A stretch of DNA of 64,000 bases from positions 2,046,001-2,110,000 of the forward strand of contig CP087212.1 of NCBI GenBank assembly GCA_020912385.1, in the 5' to 3' direction. Positions 36,701-48,077 of the stretch are shown piece after piece. The stretch is from Neofusicoccum parvum. Lineage: Eukaryota > Ascomycota > Dothideomycetes > Botryosphaeriales > Botryosphaeriaceae. Position 1 is the first letter of the stretch. Every line of letters begins with the position of its first letter. The notes under the pieces are model-generated. The model was given only the letters and a program-made list of their open reading frames with translations, was not told the DNA's origin and ran no database searches. The translations under genes were made by a program, and so were the position numbers.

Positions 36701-37223
36701 CCGCCGCACCGCCGCGCCCTCCTTCCGCCTCCCCGCCGACCCGACCGTCCCCGTCGTCCTCGTCGCCGCCGGCTCCGGCATCGCGCCCATGCGCGGCTTC
36801 GTCGAGGAGCGCGTCGCGCTGGCTGCGGCGGGCAGGGCGCTCGGCCCGGCGCTGCTGTACTTCGGCTGTCGCGACTTCGAGAGGGATTTTATCTGCGAGG
36901 AGGAGTTGCGCGCGGCGGAGGCGGGGGGTGCGGTGAGCGTGCGGCCGACGTTTTCGAGGAGGGGGCCGGAGGGGGAGGGGGAGGGGGTGCGGTGTAGGTA
37001 TGTGTACGAGCGGATTTGGGCGGAGCGGGAGGAGTGCGCGGGGTTGTTTCGGGGCGGGGCGAGGATCTTGCTGTGTGGGAGTGCGGGCGGGCTGGCGAGG
37101 TCGACGGCGGAGACGTTGAAGAGGATTTGGTTGGTGTATAATGAGGGGAGGACGGAGGAGGAGGCGGAGGAGTGGCTGGTGAGGCAGAAGGAGGATCGTT
37201 ATGTCACGGATGTTTTTGATTAG
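33760..37223 (+). CDS. CYP505-type self-sufficient cytochrome P450/P450 reductase fusion
   Basis: Six exons (33760-34050, 34103-34258, 34311-35172, 35223-36020, 36071-36189, 36240-37223) give 1069 residues. P450foxy-type enzymes hydroxylate fatty acids near the omega end using their own reductase. The P450 half has the I-helix AGHETTSG (near 267), the ExxR motif KETLR and the heme loop FGVGMRSCIGRAFA with Cys404. The FMN domain starts near 490 (VLYGSNAGTCRAFAEEL). The FAD/NADPH half has PRQYSISSS, GSGIAPMRGF and the end DRYVTDVFD. Intron 1 is GC-AG and joins HEP/NWWKAHR. Intron 2 appears AT-AC and joins DEFT/RLAFDTIG; a GT-AG alternative (34263-34317) keeps the frame but loses conserved Arg-Leu. 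All other introns are GT-AG, 50 nt. All key residues are intact, so I call it functional. Confidence 0.9.
34051..34102 (+). other. GC-AG intron in the P450 gene
   Basis: The donor is GCAAGT, the branch region GCTAAC and the acceptor GACAG. No GT donor nearby joins the conserved reading frames. GC-AG introns are a known minor class of U2 introns. Confidence 0.8.
34259..34310 (+). other. predicted AT-AC intron in the P450 gene
   Basis: The intron runs from ATATGT to CTCAC, is 52 nt long like its neighbour, and has a CTGAC branch site 14 nt from the 3' end. It restores the family sequence DEFTRLAFDTIG exactly. The donor looks like GTATGT with G1 changed to A, paired with AC instead of AG, the compensated form known for U2-type AT-AC introns. 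Confidence 0.55.
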
Positions 37224-38216
37224 TGTGGGTTGGGAGGGGTTTGATAGTGGGTCTTGCAGGGCTGCTTGGTGTTTTGAATGAGCTGTAGCTGCGCAATGAA
37301 GGTCTTTCGTTATTGAGAGATGGTGTCGGAGTGGCGGAATGATTGAGATGACGGCAGTGCCCCTTTCTTTGCGTTTCCCGTAGCAACGTGTGCATGGGCT
37401 GCTTTTCATCGACTGACGTTTTCGAAAATTCCCTGCTTTATCTTACTCTTCCAGCTCTCTCTTCCGAGCACCCAAAATATAAATTCTTCCAGCAAGAGGA
37501 CTTTACGGTTGGTGTAGAAATGAGATGTGTCAGTGGTTGCGTGGACGAGTATGCTAAGGTTAACGACAGCAGGCGGTCACTGGAAATATTCGAATGGAAT
37601 CACGCCAAGGTTTGATTCAATTAAGACCAGAAATACTCCACAAAAGCTTTTGAGCGTGAAGCAATTCGGTGGAGGTGGATTGGCACTGCGGCTCGTGAAC
37701 CAAACGCAGAGAGCATTCTGCATTGGGTTTCGTCCCGCGACACGCATCCTCGATGATCGACGTGCGTTCGCAGTACTTTCCACAGATGGCTATCTACAGT
37801 CAACCGTCCTGGCGGTATTGGAGAAGATCTGCCACCTTCCGTCTATCTGTAAATCATTTGCCAGATTCGACTCTGCAGATACATACTACGTGACGTCCGT
37901 CACTTCAGCTTCCTTCCCTCCGCATTTATGCTCTACCAACAAGAATGGTGGATGAGAAGAGCGTCGGTATTTGCTTATGGTGATGATGATTGCGTGCTGT
38001 GCCATCCGCTTCGCGTGAGCAGCATAGCTGGAAGTGTTTCTTTCAGGAGAAAGCTTTTTTAAAAGGGCCGGAACCGTGTCCAACACTAGCCAAGCCACCA
38101 AGTCGATGGTATGCTCCAACCACTTACGGGGTGTCCTGGCCGACCTCGACCTCCTGGCTCCGCAGGTCATCGACGTTAGGGCAATTACTGGCGATGACCC
38201 CGACCAACGATTCTAA
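37224..38216. other. intergenic region after the P450 gene
   Basis: A/T-richer DNA with no repeat arm or gene found. The last 100 bp lead into the chloroperoxidase relic in an open frame that stops at 38214 (TAA), so the relic's expected secretion signal is not recognisable. Confidence 0.5.
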
Positions 38217-38945
38217 GCGCCCGGCCCGACCGACGTGCGCGGCATGTGTCCGACGCTGAACACACTGGCCAACCACGACTACATCTCCCGCGACGGAGTC
38301 AGCACACCCTTCCTGTCTGTCGGCGAACCGCGCTAACTGCAACAAACGCAGATCACAACCTTCGCTGAAGCAGCCAACGCCGTGCAAACCGGCTTTGGCT
38401 TCGGCTTCGGCCTCTCCGTCTTTCTCTCCGCCTTCGGCCTGCTCGCAGCCGGCGACCTGGTGTCCGGCAAGTACAGCATCGGCGGGGCCATCGACTGAAT
38501 GTCCGAGATCGACGGCAGCATCACGCGGCAGGACGACTACTTCGGCAACAACACCAACTTCCTCCTCCAGCGCTGGCATGAGTCCGTCGAGATCAGCCAG
38601 CAGCACGGCAGCCTGTTCAACGCGCAGACCCAGGCCGAGCACAACGACCCACGCCACGAACAACTCGCGCGCGACGAACCCGCAGTCCTCCACCGACGCC
38701 ATCTGGCTCGCGGCTACATCAACACCTCCACCCCCCCACCCCTTCCTGACGCCAACCCCACGCAAGCGTCCCACGCCGCGCGCCTCCTCGTCCACGCAGG
38801 CCTCCCCTACGGCACCGCCCCAAACGCCGCCGACCGCGCCACCGCGCGAGCTAGGCGCCGGCTGCTTCGTGCTCGAGAACGTCCTCGACGTCGCGCCGTG
38901 CTTTGTCGGTGATGGCTTCTTCGATTGCAACGTCACGGCTTTTCG
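38217..38945 (+). pseudogene. broken chloroperoxidase-type heme-thiolate peroxidase
   Basis: The family consists of secreted heme-thiolate peroxidases and peroxygenases. The proximal motif region is visible as APGPTDVRGMCPTLNTLANH followed by DYISRDG, then an intact 54-nt intron (38298-38351, GCTAAC branch, CGCAG end), ITTFAEAANAVQTGFGFGFG, and EIDGSITRQDDYFGNN. The Cys in CPTLN is the expected heme ligand. Breaks: an in-frame TAA at 38214 just before the conserved start, an in-frame TGA at 38496 with the linker before EIDGS missing, one extra base near 38664, then loss of the region between DAIWLAATS and ELGAGCFVLENVLD. The signal peptide is missing. Reading frames that cross it on either strand are chance products. 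The mixture of indels and stops means it cannot make a normal enzyme. Confidence 0.85.
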
Positions 38946-39583
38946 TGGAGCTGGGCGCGGATGCCAGCGTGGATGCGGGCGGCGCGGTGGGCGCGTCGGG
39001 GAGCCCAGTCGGTGGCGCGTATTCTGGGATCGGCGTCGTTGCGCTGGGCTTGCGGCCGTCTTGGAGGGGGATGGTGGTGGGTTGTTTGTCAATGGTATGT
39101 GAAAGAGGGTGAATATTTGGTTGTGGGTAGAGATGGGTGCGAAGTAATGAGCTGGGAACTACCTCTCCAAAGATTATGTCGTAATGGAAACGAGACTGAA
39201 ACTGTGTATTTCGCTTTATCAGTGGTCGTGCCGCAACGGGTAGCAAAGAAAAAGGGTTCAATTGGCTTACTAGGTGGGTAGTTGAAGCATTCATCCGGAT
39301 GCAAATGTCCTTTTGTTCAATTACCAAAGCCCTCCGGATGGATTCTTCAACCCTCCACATAGTTTACCTGTTCACTTAACGCGGTTTGTTCGTTGGAGCA
39401 CCTCTGCCTGTACTGCCATTTCTGTTGCGATACTACTTTATTCTTAGCAATAAGCAGTTGGCATGGAGTAGGCGAGGATTCAAGCACGTCTAACTTCAAC
39501 AGCTACCTTCCCTGCTCGCTGTCGAGACAAACGCAAATTATTTGTATCTTTACGTCAAACTAAAACTCAGTGGATATCTCTGA
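38946..39583. other. intergenic region with repeat copy C
   Basis: It lies between the chloroperoxidase relic and the 3' end of OPT 2. Apart from repeat copy C (39265-39432), only A/T-rich sequence is seen. Confidence 0.55.
39265..39432. repeat. palindromic dispersed repeat, copy C
   Basis: Left arm 39275-39301 (GTTGAAGCATTCATCCGGAT) is the best preserved arm in the window; right arm 39330-39356 (CCTCCGGATGGATTCTTCAA) is its diverged complement. The spacer end ATTACCAAAGCCCTCCGG matches A and B, and the tail GTTGGAGCACCTCT also matches. Confidence 0.8.
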
Positions 39584-42352
39584 CTAACTGTCCAAAGCAA
39601 AGCACCGCTCACTGCTGGATGCCTCATTCCCCCACCAATTCGGCATCGTGATGATTTTACCAGCTCCAAAGAACAGGAAAATGAGCAGCATGTTGAAGTT
39701 AAAGCCTGCGTCAAAAGCGGCCGCGAGAATGTAATTCCAGCGAGCCCAGAGACTGTAGCGGTAACGGTACGCCCAGAACATGACCACAAACCCTCCGATA
39801 AAGCTGCTCAAATAACCAGTGCTGATGTTTCCGTAGAAGTTCGCCATCGTGGAGAAGAAAATGGTAGTGTTCCACAGTTGGAACTTGAATTTCGGGAAGA
39901 GGCGGTGCAACGTGAAAATGAGGCATGGGGCCAGGACTCCGACGAGGAAGCCGTAAGGAAGGATACGGTAGATGTGTTGTTCAAAAAGACGACGCGGTCC
40001 CTGTATCTGGAGGTCAGAATTTTGCGGAGGAAGGGTGTTTAAAGCTCAGGGTAAGGATTTAGGCGCCTGAGGTGCGGTGCAGGCCAATCACGTGACTTGA
40101 CCATGTGATTGAGGCACACCATTGTATGTTGGCTATGCCAATTCCAAAGACCGTACGTCCTCCTAGCTGGCTAATTCTCATAGAACTTAGGGTAGACTTA
40201 CGATCAGGACGTACTGAACACCCATGGTCAAGTTTGAGGCCAAGCTTTGAGCCGTCCACTGGTGTGACGGGTCTTCAAGCTTGCCGGTCAAGTAGTCAAA
40301 CTTTGTGTCGAGTACCCAGCGGACGACAGCATAATTGACGGGAATGCCGAGGAAAGATCCAAATACTTGGGTGAAGAAGACGGTCTTGGGCGGTATGTGC
40401 ATGTAATGCCCAATTTTCATGTCCCTGGATTTAGGTCAGCCAAACCCCATCTTTGACCGGTAATATGAAGAAACTGCTCACTGTAAATTATATTGTGCTC
40501 TGTACCATGCATTTCCTGCAATACTTCCATACACTGAAGCTCCAGTAGGGTTCTTATACCCACTGATGGAATTGACCATGAGCCCGTACAGAAGCTCGTT
40601 GACCGTACCAATGGGCAATTGGAAATTCGACAAGGCATAAAGCCAGCCAAGAGGCACGACGAGTATTGCACCGGTTCCTATTGCAACGAAGTAGGTCCAG
40701 GTCGGAATATATAGCTTTCCGAGGGCAACAATGGTGATAAGAGAAACAAACGACGCCGCAAAAAGCGCAAGGAACCACCAGAATGGAACTTCGTCGTACT
40801 TGCGCTGCAGGATACTTAGCTGATCGTCATACTGCTCACTGATTCTGGCTCCTCTGCGGCCGGCGCGGGCACGAAGTTTCTTAAAACTGTCTCGGATCTG
40901 CTTGTAGCCAAAGAGACCCATCCAGACGATAGCTGAGGTGTAGGCAGCATAATCGAAGAACATGCCCCAAAGGACCTGAGTGCTGACGTATGGCGCACCC
41001 AGCTCTTGATAAGCAGTCTCGTTGAAAGAAACCTGGGGGGTGAGCAAATCGGTGGTCGGGTACGACGTTCCATTTTCTGAATCCAGGTCAGTCGAAACGG
41101 ATATTTGAGAGGCAACATGAAAGTGACGCACTGAGGAAGAGCCGGTTCGACATCAGGTTGTGATGCCACTCTCCCAACCCACCGAACTTGGCTGCCGGGA
41201 GAAGAATCCAGCAATTGCACGCAAAGGCGCAAAACATCACAACCTGGGTCCACCACGGCGTGAGGAACAGGCTCCCGTTGGTAGAAATATTTGACCAGTC
41301 CAACGACAAATTAAGGAAGCCCATTCCGCCAAAACCGGCCCCGACAAAGTTGGCGGCCGCGTTCTTTGGTGCCACCCAGCAGAGGAAAGCCAAAGACCCG
41401 AGCATCGGAAATACGAATTCCGGGAGAAACTGCCAGAGAATCATGGCCGAAAGGGCGATAAAGAACACTTTGGTCTGCTTCCGTGATGTTGCCGTTGGAT
41501 TCTCGCGTTGTTTCTTCTGCGTCTCAAAGAGAGCGGTCTGGCAAAGTCTGCCTGTTGCATCAGCCCAACCCAAGTGTGAGAGCTAACAGAAAGGTAGACT
41601 CACGCTGTAAACCACGGGAATTGGGGGTCGTAGATTAGGAACTGCCGAGCAATGGCGGCAAACGAGTACCCAGTCCAGACGATTCCCCACATAAAGAAGA
41701 TGGCCACTGCAGGGTGGACCTTCGAGTTGAAGTAGAGCTCGGCCATTGAGATGGGAGCATATCCGAGGTTGTATGTTGCGCCTGAGGCTGCTGATATCGT
41801 TATGAGCACATGTTCCTTAACGCTGAAGGGACCCGGATTCAGATTGAAGCCCCATTTCGTGAACGGCACGTTCACCTGCCATGCCGGCAAGACCTTTTCC
41901 AGCCATACACCTGCGTAGCTGGACGCGATCTGCACGAAGAACACTGAGTACGGTGCATACGTGGTGCGGAAATGGCTCATCATGCTCAGGAAGGCTCCCG
42001 GCACGACAAAGACGAAGGTGAGGACGAAGTAGCGGAAAGTGAGCGTTGGCAGGGTCGGGTCGTCGACCAGGCTGACGATACGGCGGACATACGGAGGAAT
42101 GTCCTTGAGGCGCGGGTCGTCGTCGTCAATGGCTTCCTCCTCTCCATCGCCGGTCTGGGTGGTGAAGACAAAGGGTGGCTTTTCGAGGTCCGATCCGCTG
42201 TAGGGCGCAGGCTCGCCAGATGCCTCAGATGGCTTCGTGAGGCTCTCCCGGCGCTGCGGCGAGTCCGCGGAAGCTGTGACTTCCTCTGGTTCTCCAGCCA
42301 TTGCTGCGCCCACAGCCTGCGGCTGTGTTGTTGCGGGAGACATGTCAACCAT
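39584..42352 (-). CDS. OPT-family oligopeptide transporter 2
   Basis: Five exons (42352-41604, 41547-41132, 41076-40482, 40424-40202, 40000-39584) give 799 residues. Splices join conserved text, for example WFTA/LCQTAL, NLQ/DMKIGHYM and QYVLI/GPRRLF. The soluble N-terminus is acidic (DDDDPRLKDIPPYVRRIVSL) and lacks the SPYPEV motif of OPT 1. Family marks are NLNPGPFSVKEHVLI, a long membrane region, HIPPKTVFFTQVFGS, GPRRLFEQHIYRILPYGF and a C-terminal NWWGNEASSSERCF. It is divergent enough from OPT 1 to be a separate subfamily, not a recent duplicate. Intron 4 is 201 nt, far longer than others here. It probably imports small peptides or similar substrates at the plasma membrane; the exact substrate is unknown. 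Confidence 0.9.
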
Positions 42353-43253
42353 GCGGCTTGCGCTAACAGCGCTAACAAAATAGGGACCAGAAAGCCAAGG
42401 CGACCAAGCCTGGGGGTGGAAGTCTTGACTTCTCAAGCCGGTAACGGGCTTAAGTAGGGCAACCACAATTTCGCGGCATGAGCCCTTGCCACTGGAAGTG
42501 TCCCGCCTGTAGCACGCTACCAAAACTCGATATGGTGTCATCGGCTCTAGTCGTATTGCGACGTCGCTATCACGATGATGCCGAGGCCCTTGCGCTCGCC
42601 TTCCTGATTCAGTCATTCGAGAAAGTTTGTCCACCATACATCTGTAGAAGCGCGGCGGTAACAATGATTACTGTTCCTCAGCGGAATCATGGGCCGGGTT
42701 TCCAGTACCTAATGGATATTGCGACATACCCCGGTTTCTGCAAATTTTTCTGAGTCGTGCGAGATTCTGGCCTGTCCTCCGGACGTGCATGGAGCCAAAG
42801 ACAAGCGAGATCGCCACACCGGAGGCCTCGTCGTGGACCGCGAAAGACATGCGACTGCAGCCACAGACGCATAGAGCGTTTTCATACAGAAAGCAGATTC
42901 TGCATACGGGCAGATGATACTGTCTTCCTCCACATGCTTTCTGAGTAAGATTTTGTCTTGATTGTGGTCTTGTACGTGCGCAGCAATACAGCACCACATG
43001 TTTTTCTTGCGGCAGCCCCACATCGGACCCGAAGCAATGGATATAGCGTGATGGTCCTAACACCTTCGCTTCAGTAGCTCATGAAAATGATTTTTCTCTT
43101 TAAAAAATTGTGCCCCCGCGGGGCTCATTCTGTATATCGGACGTCAGATTCGTAACATTCGTCTAGCGAGCTATCTTGCTGAGAATGTGGATGAAAAGTA
43201 CAATGTGATTTTCCTTTGCCGAAGTAGTGCACGCGCCCAGACATTCAAGTCTC
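42353..43253. other. intergenic region upstream of OPT 2
   Basis: It should contain the OPT 2 promoter (right of 42352 on the minus strand) and the carboxypeptidase 3' end. No gene, repeat arm or clear TATA box is seen. Confidence 0.5.
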
Positions 43254-45132
43254 CTACTCGTAACCTCCAGTGTTCTTGGGCACTGCCACGTATGGCTCTG
43301 TATGTGTAGCGCTTGCAGTTCCGTTCGTGGAGAACTTCTCGGTAATCACGGAGTTGCCTTCCGCGATGTCGAGGTTGTTCACTGCTCTCCTAAAGAACTC
43401 CAAAGTCGCCTCTGGCTGGTAGAATGGCGTCATATGGCCAGCTTCATACAGGCGCGTGAAGCTGAAGTTGCCGTACTCTCTCACAACGCCATACTCCGTG
43501 CCATCGACCATGAATGGCGCATATCCCGCAGCACGAAAGTGCTCTGCGTGCGTGTAGTTCATCTGCAGAGACACAGCTTCACCTCCCAGCCAATTGCAAA
43601 CGTAGTCGGCATCTCCGTGCTGAAGCAACACACGCACACCTTTTTCAAGGATATCCTCGAGATCTTTGATGAAGTGCGGATAGGCTGAGTCTCCGCTCTG
43701 TTCGAACCCGAGGCTGACGTTGCGGTTACCCGTAGTGTAGTTGATGTTTACGCCGAGGATCTCCTGCGTGCTCTGCAAATTGAGGAAATCCTCCCAGTAG
43801 CCTACATTTTGGCTCAACTGTCAGCTCAATATAACACTCCAGACCTGTCGGAACATACTTGGCAGTTCGGTTTCGTTGGACACTCGGATGTCATACGCTC
43901 CCCTCCCACCAAAGTCATAGTAAGGCTGCTCGACAAAATTGTGACAGGATGTTGCTGCGGAAGAGCAGTAGCGGTATGTGTCTTCCGCAGTTGGCGCTTT
44001 CTCAAGTGCTTTAGCACAAAGATCAAGTTGACCACGGCATCCGCCCGGGACCTCATATGCTTGCTTCATGAAAGTGTAGATACTATCGTTGACCGCTTTG
44101 ATGCCGTAGGTGTTGTTGACCGCCATCTCGGGATAGAACGGTGCTTGTATACGTTCGTCGATAATTCCATTGATGATACCCAGTGTGTGCATGGACATCG
44201 GATATCCGGCCAAGGAGCCATTAAGGATGGCTTCATTCTGCTTATAGAAGTAGTCGTAGAAGGTAGGCCCGTCTGGAAACACTCATGAGTTAGCCAATAT
44301 GTCTTCTTCCATGGAATGAGCTTACAGACAGTGGCCGCCATATGACTCTGTCCAGAGATTGAATGTCCTGTTCGAGATCTTCGGATTTCCCGACTCTTCC
44401 GAGACACCCAAAAGAGCTTGAATGATATGCCAAGCTCCAATGGCTGCTGCCTCAGTTGTGTTTGCTCTGTCAGGATCAACAAGAGACCAGCGGCCTTCCG
44501 CCTCGGCTTCTGGAGCAGGAGTAACCATCTCGGTTTCATTGTCATAGCTCCCAACCACAGTAGTTTCGTAGGAGAAGCCGACGCCCATAGGCTGTGATAG
44601 GTAAAGCATGTTGGATACTTCGTTCCAGGAGTAAGGGTTCCACTTGGTCTTGAGATCCGCGGTTACGTTGCATGGGCCGTGCTCCAAAAACAATCCGTAC
44701 ATTGAGTCGCTCCCAGGACCTCCATTGAGCCAGCTTTTACTATATTAGCAGAGCTTGACATTTTCTAGCTGTGTTGAAGCCTTACAGGGTCATGGGTTTC
44801 TCTTTTGGATTTTCGCGTGCAGCAAAATACCTGAATGATTCGTGAGTTTCGATGGTCCATGTACCTCCCTTTGGTGAAACCATCGCATACCAGAAGAACA
44901 TGTTCGTCTTGTTGTCAAGGGAGACATAGCCAGCGTAATCTTCAACGCCTTTCTTCGTCTCACATATCCCATGTTTGCCAGGTTGCTTGTAAGTGACCTT
45001 TGCTCCCTGCGGCGAGATCAACTCTGTGATCCCGGTAGGATCATTGGGGACCTGTCGTTTGGTTGCCTGCCAAGGTATGGTCTTCGCATGGCCGACTGCG
45101 AAAGCGATAATAAGAACGATGAAAGCGTACAT
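43254..45132 (-). CDS. secreted serine carboxypeptidase, S10 family
   Basis: Four exons (45132-44786, 44733-44330, 44272-43859, 43801-43254) give 570 residues. The enzyme removes C-terminal residues from peptides, usually at acid p[17 protein letters not shown] is a signal peptide. The substrate block [15 protein letters not shown] follows intron 1. The catalytic Ser246 sits in ESYGGHYGPTFY, whose codons span intron 2; Asp453 is in GDADYVCNW; His511 is in [10 protein letters not shown]. Several Asn-X-Ser/Thr sites and Cys residues fit a glycosylated secreted protein. No transmembrane or GPI signal is obvious at the C-terminus. All four splice junctions fall in conserved text. Its neighbour is OPT 2 on the same strand, which suggests extracellular peptide trimming followed by uptake. 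Confidence 0.93.
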
Positions 45133-46136
45133 TGTTTGACAAAGGCTTTGTGGCGAGCGATTGTTCACCAAGCTCAGGTTAGGGATCTACATTTTCTGAA
45201 GATTTCCCTGCATCTTTAAGCATCTGCCCCAGCGATGTAAAAGGCGGGGTCGCGTTCACGTCGTACATTCCGACGCGTGAATGGGACCTGGCTTTGCAAC
45301 ATGCGACCTGTCTTGTGACATCGCCTGATCTGCGAAATTTGCGGACATGCCAGATCGGTGGCAGGGGTAAGATCAGTATCCGGGAATGGGGAAGCCAACA
45401 AAAGCCACAGGATACAGACTGTTCCCATTTCTCTGAGATATGTGTAGAGGCTGGCTATATCACACAGCTTCTCCATGGGCAAGGACCGCCTTGTCTTCCA
45501 AAGTATGCCTAAACAGACCAACCGATCATAGACTGAGTAAGCATAACTTAAAATTGACTAACGGGAAGAGCACGACTTTTTAAGCTCGACCCATTTCAAA
45601 TTTCTCGGTTGTTTTTTCCTGCACTCTGACGTCAATTATCAGCAGCACGATCGTGCGGGTGCGATCGGACGCTTGCTCAAATTAACTTCGATACCATAAG
45701 GTATTGTGTAATACCCGCTGATCTGGATCCTTTGGTGTACCACTATGAACCGATCGATTGGAACTTCTCGAGTCATGCTGATCTTGTTTGTATTGCCGTG
45801 CCTTGGGACCTTACCTTTTGCGAGGCCGGCTGTCAATGGTCTTCGCCTCCGTCACGTATAGCACGAAAGAGGAGAATGGTGATTGCATTTTCTGGTTGTT
45901 CGAGGTCTCAAGTAACACGAATTTTCATTATTTGGCGTAGCCCGGTCAAAAAATAAATCTTGTTGTTTTGATATGGCCGCACAAGTACAGCAAGGCTTTT
46001 CAAAGCGAGAAGCTTGCAAACAAACATCGTTACAGCCACATCGCAAATTCGAGCATACATAAAGGTGGGTGCCACAGCTGATAATTGTGGCGAAGAATAC
46101 GTAGTATCTAAACAGGGTCATTTGGCTTGGCTTTGA

Positions 46137-46255
46137 GGAGTTGGAACATTCGCCCGGATTAATGCTTCAAGTTCCTACGCCAGTATTCTTGTTGATTCAG
46201 CATATGAAGAGCAGCTCGAGCCACAGGTGAGTTGAAGCACCAATCCATATTCCAG
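46137..46255. repeat. palindromic dispersed repeat, compact copy E
   Basis: The two arms meet without a spacer around CCGG: GGAGTTGGAACATTCGCCCG then GATTAATGCTTCAAGTTCC, 46137-46178. A further half arm, GTGAGTTGAAGCA, follows at about 46226-46238. The preceding TTGGCTT stretch also recurs before copy C. Confidence 0.65.
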
Positions 46256-47571
46256 TTGCCCAACTCTGAGTGATGGTAGATCCCCTCCTTGCTGCGATCC
46301 CTTGTCTCCATCAGTTGCCTTGATTCCGCACCATCGGTGATGTCTTTGACGTAACATCGAACGACCTCTCAACGATAGCGCAAGAATTCTGCGCCGCAAA
46401 ACCCTTTCACTCTCCGATTTCAGTCATCTTTCTCGTCCTGCGATGTAGCAGCTCTTTGAGCGTGCTACGATCAGCTAGGCCAGCGAATGCCATATTAATT
46501 TACTCGCTTTGTTTTCCCCGTAAGAGTATCACACGAGTGTTTAAAAATATCTTTTTATTAGCTATCGTGTCCAGTCCTGCCAAGTGTCTTAGTGGTGGTT
46601 GCTATAGTTATTATAGAAAGGTTGCCAGTGATTAAAAACCTGCTTCAAAGGTGTAGAATCCGCAGGTCTTGATCAAACGGATATTTCTATTGGCACTTTG
46701 ATAGTTTTATGAAGCATTCTAATGGGCTTTCCTGGATAGCATTTGGATACTCTTCATGATGCGATGTGTCTATCCGTAGCCAATCAGAACTCCCGCACGC
46801 CGCAGCTACCCGGAAACACGGTTTTCCGGTCAAACCGCTGTTGGTCACGCTAACTATACTCCGACCGTATGAAGTCAATACTGAAAGCTTATATATGTCA
46901 ATTTAATACATGCCGAACAAGTAAATTCTCTTCAAGGTGGGTCTGCTAGCAGCGTGATGCACGGAATCTTTATGAACGGCAAAAGCTAAACTACACGCAC
47001 TGGAATCGAGTGACCCATTCCTTCGTATAGCTGTGGAGCTATTCCTCGTAACAAAGAGCGTAAATAGTGTACTCTAATCTCTGTTGGGTGAACCTTTTCA
47101 AAGATAACGCTGACAGGCCCGACTCATCTTTCACTCTCCTCGGTCCTCGGTTACAAGCGCACCAACAGAAGAGAAAGCGGCAACTCTGAAGATGGCTCAA
47201 CCAGTCGTGTCTACCCAAATCAAAAAAACCCGCTGTTCCAACAGACATCACACGGTTTGTGTCACTGAACGACACCGCAATATGTCCGGATGGAAGAAAA
47301 GCAATCACCAGCCGAAATGACATAAATGAAGCGGGAGACGCCAGAGCGAAATCTCTATGGCTTCTTAATCTGGACAACAAAACGTCAACAAAGCTCATTC
47401 CACAGATCCACGAAGATAGTGACCCAGCTTAGTCCCCGGAAAACTCGAAGTTTGCTTTTTTACGAGCAGATGATGGACCTCCTTGAATCTATCTTCAAGT
47501 ACAGGCAAAGACTTGCACTAGAGCCGTTGCCGAGCCGGAATGGCACCCGAACTATCTTCACGCGCGGAAGT

Positions 47572-47790
47572 CTAGATGTCCCACTGGGGTTTGCCCAGGA
47601 CGAGATCACTGTCTTGGATCTTGCCTTCGCTTGTAGAGTCTACGGGGATTCCATGTCTATTCTCTTCACCCCAAGAACCGTCCTTGACATGTCCCAAGCT
47701 GGTACCGAGCGTACTGATTAGATCCGATGAGGTCGCATGCCCTTGTAACGGCTGTTGGGTATTGGGGGCCGACTTTGGCTTGGGGACGAC
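47572..47790 (-). pseudogene. possible exon fragment of unknown gene
   Basis: After a good splice-acceptor-like CCTAG (47795-47791), 72 codons stay open to a TAG at 47572-47574. The translation is hydrophilic (for example GKIQDSDLVLGKPQWDI at the end) with sensible codon use, but I recognise no family and find no upstream exon. It lies 288 bp beyond the stop of the NmrA-like gene on the same strand. It could be a relic or chance. Confidence 0.2.
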
Positions 47791-48077
47791 CTAGGCAGAG
47801 CCGAGCGCTATAGAAGGGTGCTGTAGTCATCGGCTATAATTAACAGCTCTTGACAAGTACCGGTACAGTTGCGTGAAAGGTGGAGCATCTTTCTGTATAC
47901 AAGGGACTTTGGAGAATGTGCTAAACCTATCTGGCCCAATCATCTAATTCCTCACCATCTGTGGTGTCAGTGCGCTGGACGGATACCTGGGTTTAGATAT
48001 GAGATAGTTTCATGTATAGCCAATTTTTCCGAGCCCAAAGACTCATCGGATATGATACATCCAAGTGTGATCCCTTC

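Larger units (their letters stand above)
45133..48077. other. A/T-rich intergenic region with repeat copy E
   Basis: This 2.9 kb is poorer in G+C than the rest and holds repeat copy E. A coding-like open stretch of 72 codons (47790-47572, minus) is listed separately. No other gene or relic is recognised. Confidence 0.5.

Noticed and set aside
36363..37409. Long minus-strand open frame over the P450 reductase half
   Set aside because: It is antisense to a clear FAD/NADPH domain, and its translation is Gly/Arg low complexity made by the C-rich and G-rich wobble bases.
38124..39092. Minus-strand open frame of 322 codons over the chloroperoxidase relic
   Set aside because: The plus strand carries recognisable peroxidase blocks; the minus frame is low complexity and has no family match.
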